Assembly (NCBI GenBank): GCA_050015935.1
Contig: JBEKAL010000001.1
Location: forward strand, 1 to 64,000
Direction of reading: 5' to 3'
Origin: Roseiarcus sp050015935
GTDB lineage: Bacteria > Pseudomonadota > Alphaproteobacteria > Rhizobiales > Beijerinckiaceae
DNA length: 64,000 nt
The position numbers were made by a program, and so were the translations under genes. The notes below the pieces were generated by a model. That model made no database searches. It saw only the letters and a list, made by a program, of their open reading frames with translations, and was not told where the DNA came from. This document shows, piece after piece, positions 52,998 to 61,266 of this stretch (positions are counted from its first letter, which is position 1; each line of letters opens with the position of its first letter).

Positions 52998-53723
52998 ATG
53001 CAGAACGGTCTTTACGTCGCCTTGTCGGCGCAGGTTGCTTTGGAACGGCGATTGGAGACGATCGCCGGCAATGTCGCGAACATGAACACGGTCGGCTATC
53101 GCGCGGAAGGCGTGTCCTTCGAGACCGAAGTAGCCAGGGCCGGCGAAAACCGCATCGACTATGTTTCAAGCGGAACGTCGTTCATTTCCCGACAGACCGG
53201 CGCCTCCATCAAGACAGGAAATCCGCTCGACGTCGCCGTACAGGGCGCGGGCTGGATTGCGATCAGCACCGCCGATGGGATCGCTTATACGCGCGACGGC
53301 CGCATGCGCATTTCCGAGACCGGCGTCCTTCAGACTCTGAACGGCAACGGCGTTCTCGACGCAGGCGGGGCGCCGATCATGCTCAACCCGGCGGCCGGCG
53401 CGCCGACGATTTCGGGCGACGGCATGATCGCTCAAGACGGCAAGCAAGTCGGCGCGATCGGTCTCTTCGCGATCGACGACGACGCCAAGCTGACGCGCAC
53501 CGAGAATTCCGGCGTCATTCCCGACACGCCGGCGACGCCGATCCTCGACTTCACTCAAAATGGCTTCGTTCAGGGGTTTGTCGAAGGCGCCAACGTCAAT
53601 CCGATCCAGGAGATGACGAAACTGATCGCCGTGACGCGGACGTTTGACGGCGTCAGCTCGCAAATGTCGCAAACGGAATCGTCGCTGCAAGACGCCATCA
53701 AGACGCTTGGCGCTCCCAGCTAG
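52998..53723 (+). CDS. flgF: Proximal rod protein FlgF
   Basis: A 241-residue rod protein. MQNGLYVALSAQVALERRLE is the family start, which supports the ATG at 52998 over 52968. ETIAGNVANMNTVGYRAEGV is the axial motif and NPIQEMTKLIAVTRTFDGVSSQM the C-terminal one. It is divergent from motA and first of a three-gene plus-strand unit. Confidence 0.94.
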   Translation: MQNGLYVALSAQVALERRLETIAGNVANMNTVGYRAEGVSFETEVARAGENRIDYVSSGTSFISRQTGASIKTGNPLDVAVQGAGWIAISTADGIAYTRDGRMRISETGVLQTLNGNGVLDAGGAPIMLNPAAGAPTISGDGMIAQDGKQVGAIGLFAIDDDAKLTRTENSGVIPDTPATPILDFTQNGFVQGFVEGANVNPIQEMTKLIAVTRTFDGVSSQMSQTESSLQDAIKTLGAPS

Positions 53724-53758
53724 GCCATGCGTGGAAAGATTGACATTGGGCTTAGCGC

Positions 53759-55153
53759 ATGAGCGGGGATGACGAACCTTCCGGCCGGCGCCCCAACGCG
53801 CTCGATCGGCTCGAAAGCAAGTTGGCGTGGGGCGCCAAGGCCCTGCCGCGAACCCGCGTCAGCGGCGTCGTGACGGAAATCGCGATGTCGCACTATCGGG
53901 TGGCCGGCCTGTCGCGCTTTCTCAGACTCGGAGAATGCGTGAGCGTCGACGTGGGCGATCGCGTCCAACTCGGCGAGGTCGTCAGGATCGAAGACGCCGC
54001 CGTCACGCTGAAGCCATTCGATTCGCGCTGCGACGCCGCTATCGGCGCGCGCGCCTATCGGGCCGAGACCCTTTCGCTTACGCCGCATCCCGAATGGAAA
54101 GGTCGGGTGATCGACGCGCTCGGGCGCCCGATCGACGGCGCCGGAGAACTCAAGCCGGGCGAGCGCGCGGCGCCGCTCGACGGCGAGCCGCCGCCCGCCT
54201 TGCAGCGCTCGCGCGTCAGGAAGCCGATCAAGTCGGGAATTCGCGTGATCGACTTGTTCACGCCGCTTTGCGCCGGTCAGCGCATCGGCATTTTCGCCGG
54301 TTCGGGAGTCGGCAAATCGACGCTTCTCTCGATGCTCGCGCGCGCGCCGGATTTCGATACGGTGGTGATCGCGCTGGTGGGCGAGCGAGGTCGAGAAGTG
54401 CGCGAATTCCTCGACGACACGCTCGCGGCGAACCGCCAATCCGCGATCGCCGTCGTCTCCACAGGCGACGAGAGCCCGATGATGCGGCGCTTGGCGCCCA
54501 GGACGGCGATGGCCGTCGCCGAATATTTCCGCGATCGCGGCGACTCGGTGCTGCTGGTTCTCGATTCGGTGACGCGCTTCGCGCATGCGGCAAGAGACGT
54601 CGCATTGGCCGCCGGCGAGCCGGCGGTCGCGCGCGGCTACGCGCCGAGCGTGTTCAGCGATCTGCCGCGATTGCTCGAGCGCGCCGGCCCCGGCGTCGAG
54701 GGCTCCGGGTCCATCACCGGCGTGTTCTCGGTTCTGGTGGACGGCGACGACCACAATGACCCGGTTGCGGACAGCATTCGCGGCACGCTCGACGGCCACG
54801 TCGTGCTCGACCGCGCGATCGCCGATCAGGGGCGCTTTCCCGCGGTCAATATTCTCTCGTCGGTTTCCCGCCTCGCCAATCCCGCCTGGACGCCCGAGCA
54901 GCGCAGGCTGGTCTCGAAACTACGCTCGTTGATCGCCCGCTATGAGGAAACACGGGACCTTCGACTGATGGGCGGCTTCACTCCCGGCGTCGACCCGCTG
55001 CTCGATCAAGCGGTCAAGTCCGTGCCGCGCATTTACGAAGCGATGACCCAGACGCTGTCCTCGCCGCCCTGCCAGGACCCGTTCATCGAACTCGCCGCGG
55101 CCCTCCGAAACGACGCCAAGTCCGAAGAGCCCGCCAATCAGCTTGCCGGCTGA
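53759..55153 (+). CDS. fliI: Flagellar export ATPase FliI
   Basis: A 464-residue F1-beta-like ATPase. Walker A GSGVGKST is at about 181-188, Walker B in DSVLLVLDSVTRFAHA, and the family's GERGREVREF and GGFTPGVDP motifs are intact. It energises export together with FliH and FliJ-like proteins. The gene starts 35 bases after flgF. Confidence 0.96.
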   Translation: MSGDDEPSGRRPNALDRLESKLAWGAKALPRTRVSGVVTEIAMSHYRVAGLSRFLRLGECVSVDVGDRVQLGEVVRIEDAAVTLKPFDSRCDAAIGARAYRAETLSLTPHPEWKGRVIDALGRPIDGAGELKPGERAAPLDGEPPPALQRSRVRKPIKSGIRVIDLFTPLCAGQRIGIFAGSGVGKSTLLSMLARAPDFDTVVIALVGERGREVREFLDDTLAANRQSAIAVVSTGDESPMMRRLAPRTAMAVAEYFRDRGDSVLLVLDSVTRFAHAARDVALAAGEPAVARGYAPSVFSDLPRLLERAGPGVEGSGSITGVFSVLVDGDDHNDPVADSIRGTLDGHVVLDRAIADQGRFPAVNILSSVSRLANPAWTPEQRRLVSKLRSLIARYEETRDLRLMGGFTPGVDPLLDQAVKSVPRIYEAMTQTLSSPPCQDPFIELAAALRNDAKSEEPANQLAG

Positions 55154-55185
55154 GGGCGGCCGGACGGACTTACGAAAGAGATCGC

Positions 55186-55950
55186 ATGAAATTGTTCGAT
55201 TTCGCCGCCTTTCGCCTCATCGTCTCGATCGCCTCCGGAGTCCCACGGCGCGTAACGTTGAAGTTGGCCGGCGATTTCGCGCTCGTCAGCGCCGGCGTGG
55301 CGACGGCGGTCGGCTCGATCGTCTTCGCCGGCGCCATGCTTCTCGAGGGCAACCACGAGCCGCGAGTCAATGGACTGCAATATCTCGCGATATTCGCCAA
55401 GCCGCGAGGATCGTCGCGGCCGGCCCTGGCCGAGTCGCCGACTGTCGCGGCGGCGAACCGCCGCGTCGCCGGCGATGCTCTCGACATGGCGCCGACCGGG
55501 TCGATCGCCCAAGGCGCTCCCGACAAGGCGCCGACCGGATCGATCGCCCAGGACGCTCCCGACAAGGCGCCGACCGGATCGATCGCCCAGGACGCTCCCG
55601 ACAAGGCGCCGACCAGGTCGATCGCCCATGACGCTCCCGACATGGCGCCGATCGGATCGATCGGGCACGATGCGGCCAGCGGATCGAGCGCCGCCGAAGC
55701 CTATCGGATCATCGCGGTCGAGCCGGGTATGGCGTGGTTGAGTCACGGTTCGGAGATTCGGGTCGTCAAGCCCGGCGATGTCGCGCCCGGTCTTGGGCGC
55801 GTCGCATCGATCGTAAGACGCGACGGGCGCTGGGCGCTGATCGACGAATCGGGCGCGACGCTGTTGACGAGCGACAAGCCGGAGACGAAAGACCTCGGCA
55901 ATGGGGATGAGCCGTTCGCGCGACGGATGATCTTCGGCGCCGGCAATTGA
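55186..55950 (+). CDS. Membrane protein with five 13-residue tandem repeats
   Basis: A 254-residue protein with one N-terminal membrane helix (about 31-55), a linker, five tandem 13-residue repeats (about residues 100-163; core APTGSIAQDAPDK) and a C-terminal domain (AYRIIAVEPGMAWLSHGSEIRVV, APGLGRVASIVRRDGRWALI). I recall unknown proteins with similar C-terminal domains after fliI in other rhizobia; they look like small beta-rich periplasmic modules. The repeats form a 39-bp minisatellite. Function unknown; the operon places it with flagellar assembly. Confidence 0.75.
   Translation: MKLFDFAAFRLIVSIASGVPRRVTLKLAGDFALVSAGVATAVGSIVFAGAMLLEGNHEPRVNGLQYLAIFAKPRGSSRPALAESPTVAAANRRVAGDALDMAPTGSIAQGAPDKAPTGSIAQDAPDKAPTGSIAQDAPDKAPTRSIAHDAPDMAPIGSIGHDAASGSSAAEAYRIIAVEPGMAWLSHGSEIRVVKPGDVAPGLGRVASIVRRDGRWALIDESGATLLTSDKPETKDLGNGDEPFARRMIFGAGN
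55483..55677 (+). repeat. 39-bp coding minisatellite, five units
   Basis: Five in-frame 39-bp units encoding DMAPTGSIAQGAP-like peptides. Units 2 and 3 are nearly identical; units 1, 4 and 5 carry a few substitutions. Such arrays gain and lose units by slippage without breaking the frame. Confidence 0.8.
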
Positions 55951-55976
55951 CCTTGGCGATCGCCGCCGCCGCGCGA

Positions 55977-56480
55977 TCATGCGGGCGATCGCTGCGGCGC
56001 GCTCCGGCGCTCCGTGAGCGCGCTTTGCGCGCGATCGAGGAGCATATTGGCGATCGCCACGCGGCGGTTGGCGAGTTCGCGCGGCACGTCGGGACGACGA
56101 TCCGGGTGGTTGTTCCACATGAATCGACGGCGCGCCCGGTTGAGTTCGTCGTGCGTGAGCGCGCCCGTCAGGCCGAGTTCCGCGGCGATCGCTTCGGCGT
56201 CGTCGCTCGGCGCGCTCGCCATCTTGGGCGCGCCCGCGGCGTCTTGCGGCTCCGCGATCCAATCGAACGCTTGATCCCAACGCTCGGTCGGACCGTATTC
56301 CCTGCTCGCGTCGAGCTGTATCGGAGGGGCGAGGGTCGCGAATGGATGCCCGAGAGGCTTGCCGGCTCGTCCGAATCGTCGCTCCGAATCGTCGGAACGC
56401 GTCACCTCGTCCAAGACCTGGCTGAAGGTCGAGTCGTTCCGCCGCCCCATGGATTCCGGCCCGGCGAAGCCGCTTTTCAA
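55977..56480 (-). CDS. J-domain protein
   Basis: A 167-residue protein. The C-terminal 70 residues form a J-domain-like unit (ELGLTGALTHDELNRARRRF) with the essential HPD at about 125-127 followed by RRPDVPRELANRRVAIANMLLDRAQ. J domains stimulate DnaK-type chaperones. The N-terminal 90 residues are polar and unassigned. Its ATG overlaps the GGDEF gene stop by four bases, so the two are co-expressed. Confidence 0.8.
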   Translation of the reverse strand: MKSGFAGPESMGRRNDSTFSQVLDEVTRSDDSERRFGRAGKPLGHPFATLAPPIQLDASREYGPTERWDQAFDWIAEPQDAAGAPKMASAPSDDAEAIAAELGLTGALTHDELNRARRRFMWNNHPDRRPDVPRELANRRVAIANMLLDRAQSALTERRSAPQRSPA

Positions 56481-57517
56481 TATTCGACCTCAGTTTCGGT
56501 CTCGCCGGCGACGTCGACCAAGACCCGGTTCCTTCCACTCGATTTCGCTTCGTAGAGCTTAGCGTCGGCGCGCCCGATCAAGTCCTCCGCGGACTCGCTG
56601 GCGTTCAATCGCGCGACCCCGAACGAAGCGGTGACGGCGCCGATGGGCTCGCCGCTCGCGGCGACCACCCATTGTTTGCTCTCGAGCTGCTTGTGAATTT
56701 GGTTTACCGTCAGGCTCGCGTCGGCGAGCCGGGTGTCGGGAAAAAGGATCGCAAACTCCTCGCCGCCGAATCGCGCCGCCTTGTCCGGGTCCCTGATGTT
56801 CCTCATCAACAGTTCGGCGAACAATTTCAGCACCGTATCGCCGGCGACATGCCCGAATTTGTCGTTGATCTTCTTGAAATGATCGATATCCGCGATCGCG
56901 ACGCACAACTCGCCGCCAAAATCGCGCGCTCTTTCGATTTCCTCCGCCAGAGCGTTGTCGAAGAAGCGGCGGTTGCCCAGCCCGGTCAGCCCATCGCGAT
57001 TGCCGATTTCCTCGGCCTTGCTGAGGCTCGAGCGCAAGCGCAAGATTTGGAATCGCGAGTCCTCGAGTTTTTCCGATAAGGCGTTGATCTTGTTTTGCAT
57101 CGCGCGATTGTCATTGATCAGCGTCAGGACGATCTCGTGGATCGTCTCGTAGGAATCGCTTCGCGAAAGTTTCCGATCCGCGCCCGCCAAAGAATCGTGG
57201 AACTTCGCGCCCTCCACAACCTGTTCGCGGATCAGCTCGAGAACATGCGCGAGCGTCGCATCGACGGTCTGTTCGAAATCTAGACGCTCCATCGCCGCTG
57301 CGGCCGCGCGCGCCTGGCTCTGATCGGATCTCGAGTTTCGCGCAGACGTCGCTTCGCCGACAACGAGGCCGATCGTGCTGACGCAAATCAAGCCGAGCAC
57401 GTAAGCTTCAGCCAGGGGATTGCTTCGCGACTGCGCGGCGCTGAGCGCGCTAAGGACGATAAAGGCGAGCGCGCCGCCAAACTGAAGCGATCGCCTGGCG
57501 TTGAAGGCGAGGCTCAT
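56477..57517 (-). CDS. Membrane-anchored diguanylate cyclase (GGDEF)
   Basis: A 346-residue protein with two N-terminal membrane helices (about 13-28 and 37-54), a helical region with coiled-coil character (about 70-168) and a GGDEF domain. The active-site GGEEF is at 251-255 and the inhibitory-site RDPD at 242-245, so an active, feedback-inhibited cyclase is expected. It lies inside the flagellar cluster, upstream of a J-domain gene. The ATG at 57517 starts at the first membrane helix. Confidence 0.88.
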   Translation of the reverse strand: MSLAFNARRSLQFGGALAFIVLSALSAAQSRSNPLAEAYVLGLICVSTIGLVVGEATSARNSRSDQSQARAAAAAMERLDFEQTVDATLAHVLELIREQVVEGAKFHDSLAGADRKLSRSDSYETIHEIVLTLINDNRAMQNKINALSEKLEDSRFQILRLRSSLSKAEEIGNRDGLTGLGNRRFFDNALAEEIERARDFGGELCVAIADIDHFKKINDKFGHVAGDTVLKLFAELLMRNIRDPDKAARFGGEEFAILFPDTRLADASLTVNQIHKQLESKQWVVAASGEPIGAVTASFGVARLNASESAEDLIGRADAKLYEAKSSGRNRVLVDVAGETETEVEY

Positions 57518-57957
57518 TTCGCGCTCGCAACGAAACGGCGCGGAGCGAGCGGCGGGACGCGAACCGAACGCGCGAATCTGCTGATGGCCAATGCCGGCAT
57601 GCGAACGCGACCCTTCGCTGTTGGCGCTTGGTCGGCCGCCATGGCTGCGACGACGCATCGCGTCGCGATGGCGCCCTGGCGCGACTGAAAGCGTCCGATT
57701 CATTCGGACCGAACGAAACTGGCGCACATTGGTTACTTTTTTGTTATTCAACGTTTCGATAATATGCAATTCCCGATTGCGCCTCGCGCCTTCGAGCGCG
57801 CTCGCTCGCGCTTCCGATTGTTCGGACGAGGGAAGCGGCGCGGCTCGCCGCCCGCCGAGTCGCCGCCTCGGCGTCCGGCGCCGCGGCGACGAATCGGAAT
57901 GTTTCGGCGCGATCGGGCATCGAAACGCGCGGGCCGAGCCGGACGCGGGCGCGTTCC
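57518..57957. other. Intergenic region upstream of the GGDEF gene
   Basis: 440 bases. The stretch 57724-57775 is A/T-rich (runs of T and TTATT, TTCGATAATATGC) amid high GC and probably contains the promoter of the GGDEF-J-domain unit. No gene is supported. Confidence 0.5.
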
Positions 57958-58647
57958 TCATTTGCAGAATTCGCGCGCGTTCCGCGTCCACTGTCCCAAT
58001 CCGCTCGCGACCATGTTTCCAATGACCGTGCAAACATAAGTCTTCTGAGCCCTGGGGTTGTCGGGGCCGGCGTTGTACCGCGCGACCGCGAGCGTCCAGT
58101 TGCCTTCCTGCTCCTCGAGCTCCTTCAAGTAATTCGCCGCGTAATCGACGTTGCGGACGGGATCGAACATTTCGCTGAGGGAATTGAAATGCGCGGCGTG
58201 CCAATGGTGGTTGATCTGCATGCAGCCGACATCGATGAGCTTGGCGCCGCGTGCGCGCTCGAACGCAAACCGCGCCAAGGCCTCGCTCAGGTTCGCCGAA
58301 TGAACCGCGCGCCCGTCGACGTTCATGTCGTACGGATTCAACATCCCTTTCTGCCCGGTTTCGGTGAGGCCGACGGAATAGAGAATGTTCAGGGGTATGC
58401 CGTTCAGGCGAGCGGCTCGCGCCATCTCCTGTTCGCAGAGTTCCGTCGTCGCGCCCCAGGCGAGGGCGACGCTAGACAACCAGATCGCCAAAGCCGCGGC
58501 CAGAGGGCGACTGTCGCGCCGCAGCTTGACGATTCCACCGGCCCGCCGCGTCTTGACCGCGAGAGGGCTGTCGCTCATTGCCTTGAGAAGGTCGGTTCGG
58601 ATCGCTTTGCCCATTATCCTGGCTTCCGGATTTCCGATCTTGCGCAT
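57958..58647 (-). CDS. Flagellar-cluster lytic transglycosylase (SLT)
   Basis: A protein of up to 229 residues with a hydrophobic segment (about 48-64) that serves as signal or anchor and a transglycosylase SLT domain: catalytic Glu96 in GLTETGQKG, DVGCMQIN, and AVARYNAGP. It cleaves peptidoglycan and likely opens the wall for the rod, since FlgJ here lacks that domain. The N-terminus overlaps the end of fliK by about 140-175 bases; starts at 58647, 58614 or 58578 are possible. Confidence 0.85.
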   Translation of the reverse strand: MRKIGNPEARIMGKAIRTDLLKAMSDSPLAVKTRRAGGIVKLRRDSRPLAAALAIWLSSVALAWGATTELCEQEMARAARLNGIPLNILYSVGLTETGQKGMLNPYDMNVDGRAVHSANLSEALARFAFERARGAKLIDVGCMQINHHWHAAHFNSLSEMFDPVRNVDYAANYLKELEEQEGNWTLAVARYNAGPDNPRAQKTYVCTVIGNMVASGLGQWTRNAREFCK

Positions 58648-60091
58648 TGTTGCTCTCGGCGCTGGTCTGGGTCGTTGTGGTCGGCCTGATGATCAGGGTG
58701 TCGAGCGACTGAGCGCTCAAGCCCAGCCGATCGGCGATGGCGCTGCGCTCGTTCTCTATGGCGTTCAGAGTGCTCGGCTTGGCCACTTCCATCACGACCG
58801 ACAGTTGGCCCTGCGCCATACGCATCTTCACCGACACGGCGCCGAGATCGCTGGGTTCGAGGTCGATCTGGAGTTCCTTGACCGGTTGGGCGCTTGCGGC
58901 GGCGGTCGTGGGCGCCGAGCTGGAGGGCGCCGTCTGCGAAGTCAGCCCGCTCGCTTCTGCGGCGAGGCGGTCGGCCAGTTGACTCAACGCGACCGGACCG
59001 ACGCCGGCGATGGCGGGATTGCCCCCGACGTTGAGGACGCCAGACGAAGCGGCGAGGCCGGTCGCGGCCGGCCCAGCGCCGGCGGACGGGTCGGCGAGCG
59101 AGGCGCTCGGCGATCCGTCGCGGCCCGAAGCCGACCGTTTCTCGGACGGCGTCTCGTCGCGCATCGACGTCGAGGCGGCGGTGTCGCCGCCGACGGTCGC
59201 CGCCGCGCCGGGCTCGGCCGCGACCACCCCGTCCGCGGCGGAGCGCGCCTGCGACCGCGAGATCGGATTCTTCGCTTCGCTTTGCGCGGCGCCGTCGAAC
59301 CCGAGATAAGTGCGGGATCGTACGGCGCTGACGCCCAGAGAGGCGTCGCCGTTCGCCGCCATTTGAATCGTCACCGGCCCGTCGAACGCGCCCGCAAGCG
59401 CGAAGTTCGCCCCCGCTCCATTTTGCGTGGCCGGCGCAGGCGCCGCCGCGGCGGAACCGCCGGTCGCCTGATCGGCGCTCATGTCCGCGCCGCGTCCCGC
59501 TAAGGCGCGCAGCAGCGCGCCGGCGGGGGTCGTCGACCCGTTCGCGGCGGCTGCGTTCGATCCGGAGGCGCCTGGCTGCGCCGCGCTCTCCCCGCCCGCG
59601 CTTCGCGCGACGAATTGACCGAACGCCGTGGCCGCGGGCGAAGCGAGCGCGCCATAGAGGAGCCCCGCGAGCACGGAGTTCGCGTCCGCCCCATTTTGCG
59701 TGGCCGGCACCGACGACGAGACTGCGGCGGTCGAATCGTCGGCCGATTGACTGGAACTCGCGCTCGCGCCGCGTCCCCCTGAGGCGCGCGACGCCGCCCC
59801 GCCGAAAGCCGGCGAAACGACCGCGCCATAGACGAGCCTCGCAAGTCCCGAGTCGATCGAAGGCGATTCGTTCGCTTTCGACGTGCTTTCGCTCGACGAA
59901 CCTTGATCTTGCGGGCTCGCGGCCGCTGGAGTCGCCGCGGCGTGCGCATCCGGTTGAGGGTCTTCGCCGGCGAGCGCGTTCACCATCTCGGTGAATTTCG
60001 AGCCGCCAGCCGACTGCCCGCCGAGATCGCGGGAATACTCGGCCGGCGGCGGCGCGCTAGCGAGCGAAGCGTTCAGCGCCGGAAGGCTCAT
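58472..60091 (-). CDS. fliK: Hook-length control protein FliK
   Basis: A 539-residue protein. The long Ala/Ser/Gly-rich N-terminal part acts as the ruler, and the C-terminal domain (about 395-470; ELQIDLEPSDLGAVSVKMRMAQGQLSVVMEV, then AIADRLGLSAQSLDTLII) is the Flg_hook switch domain that contacts FlhB. The ruler contains recognisable internal duplications (VYGAVVSPA / LYGALASPA and ATQNGA segments). It overlaps motC by four bases. Confidence 0.9.
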   Translation of the reverse strand: MSLPALNASLASAPPPAEYSRDLGGQSAGGSKFTEMVNALAGEDPQPDAHAAATPAAASPQDQGSSSESTSKANESPSIDSGLARLVYGAVVSPAFGGAASRASGGRGASASSSQSADDSTAAVSSSVPATQNGADANSVLAGLLYGALASPAATAFGQFVARSAGGESAAQPGASGSNAAAANGSTTPAGALLRALAGRGADMSADQATGGSAAAAPAPATQNGAGANFALAGAFDGPVTIQMAANGDASLGVSAVRSRTYLGFDGAAQSEAKNPISRSQARSAADGVVAAEPGAAATVGGDTAASTSMRDETPSEKRSASGRDGSPSASLADPSAGAGPAATGLAASSGVLNVGGNPAIAGVGPVALSQLADRLAAEASGLTSQTAPSSSAPTTAAASAQPVKELQIDLEPSDLGAVSVKMRMAQGQLSVVMEVAKPSTLNAIENERSAIADRLGLSAQSLDTLIIRPTTTTQTSAESNNAQDRKSGSQDNGQSDPNRPSQGNERQPSRGQDAAGRWNRQAAARQSPSGRGFGDLVV

Positions 60092-61266
60092 GGGTTTCCT
60101 TTCTCGGCGACGCCCGCCAGGGCGGCGCTGCGGCTCATCACGGCCTCTGCGAGGGCGATCGTCGCCGCCGCTTCGTCGTCTCCGCCTGGCGGCGCCGGCG
60201 ACGCTTGCTCGGGCGCCGGATCGACCTGGGCCGGCGGTTCGCGCAGATACGCGGCGACGCTGCGAACCGCCCCCAACAGAGCTTCGTCGGACTTGTCCAA
60301 TTTCGACTGGACGACGCTTTGTAATTCCGCGGCGCCGCTGTCGTATTCGGGAGTGAGGATTCGCGCGGCCGCTTCGTAGAGCCTGCCGCGCGCCTCGTCC
60401 GCGCTGTCGCTCGGGGCTTCCCGCAGCGCTTCGCTCGAGGCGGCGCCGGCGACGGCGAATTTGCCGTTCAGCGCCTCGGCCCGCGCGATCGTCAGCAAGA
60501 AGCCGCGCCGGATATCGGGCGTCAGCGAAGAAAGAAAAACGTGAAATTTTTGCAAACTCGGGAGAGCTTCCGTCAGGCCCGCTTGCACGACGGCCGCCGC
60601 CAAGCCTTGCATGAAATTGTCCGCGTAGACGGAGCGCCCGAAGCGCGTCGCATATTGTCGGGAAAGCGAAGCGACGCGATCGATGTCGCGCTGGTCGTTG
60701 GCGAGCAATATCTCGCGTCTCAATGCGGCTTCCTCGACCAGGCAGCCGGGGGCCAACAGACGCGCAAGATCAAGGAGAGCCATCGCCTTCTTCTCATCCC
60801 GCGAAGTCTCGAGAACGGATTGCGCGAAGGCGACTTGGCCGGCGAGCCTGAGATCGAGCTTGCGAGGATCGACGCCGCCCAAAAGCGCCTTCGCGTCGGC
60901 TTCGTCGCCCAGGACATAGGCGATGGCGCCGCGCATGAGCGACATTTCGCTCTTGGGAACGTCGCCGCTCTGCAGCAGTTGCACGATATCGCGTGGCTGA
61001 CCGCCGCTCAGCAGGTAAATGACCGCGGCGTCGGTCTCGCTCTTGGATTGCCAGACCTCCGGCTTCGCGACCGCGATCGCCGCGCCGATCGCGTTCAGGC
61101 GCTCTGATTGAGCCGCGAAGGCCGATTTGTCGCCCGACGCGATTTGGACCTGCAGGGTTTGCAGGTCGGCCGCCATCGCCGAAATCGATTGTGCGCTCGC
61201 CGGCGCCGATGCGCCGACCGCCAGCGTCAGAAGGGCGAGCGCGTTGACGAGGGGCCGGGTCTTCAC
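60088..61266 (-). CDS. motC: Periplasmic motor protein MotC
   Basis: A 392-residue protein with a signal peptide (ALALLTLAVGASAPASAQ) and a helical periplasmic domain (YLLSGGQPRDIVQLLQSG, YATRFGRSVYADNF). It matches rhizobial MotC, which acts with MotB in the stator and depends on MotE. Its start overlaps the motB stop by four bases (ATGA). The tail is Pro/Ala-rich. Confidence 0.9.
   Translation of the reverse strand: MKTRPLVNALALLTLAVGASAPASAQSISAMAADLQTLQVQIASGDKSAFAAQSERLNAIGAAIAVAKPEVWQSKSETDAAVIYLLSGGQPRDIVQLLQSGDVPKSEMSLMRGAIAYVLGDEADAKALLGGVDPRKLDLRLAGQVAFAQSVLETSRDEKKAMALLDLARLLAPGCLVEEAALRREILLANDQRDIDRVASLSRQYATRFGRSVYADNFMQGLAAAVVQAGLTEALPSLQKFHVFLSSLTPDIRRGFLLTIARAEALNGKFAVAGAASSEALREAPSDSADEARGRLYEAAARILTPEYDSGAAELQSVVQSKLDKSDEALLGAVRSVAAYLREPPAQVDPAPEQASPAPPGGDDEAAATIALAEAVMSRSAALAGVAEKGNP

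Noticed and set aside
55483..55677. Minisatellite considered as a CRISPR-like array
   Set aside because: Units are directly contiguous without spacers, in frame, and no cas gene is present.
55138..56538. Minus-strand frame opposite the minisatellite gene, with repeated WAIDPVGALSGA-like peptides
   Set aside because: The peptide repeats are the reverse reading of the 39-bp units; plus-strand gene has a membrane helix, domain and operon context.
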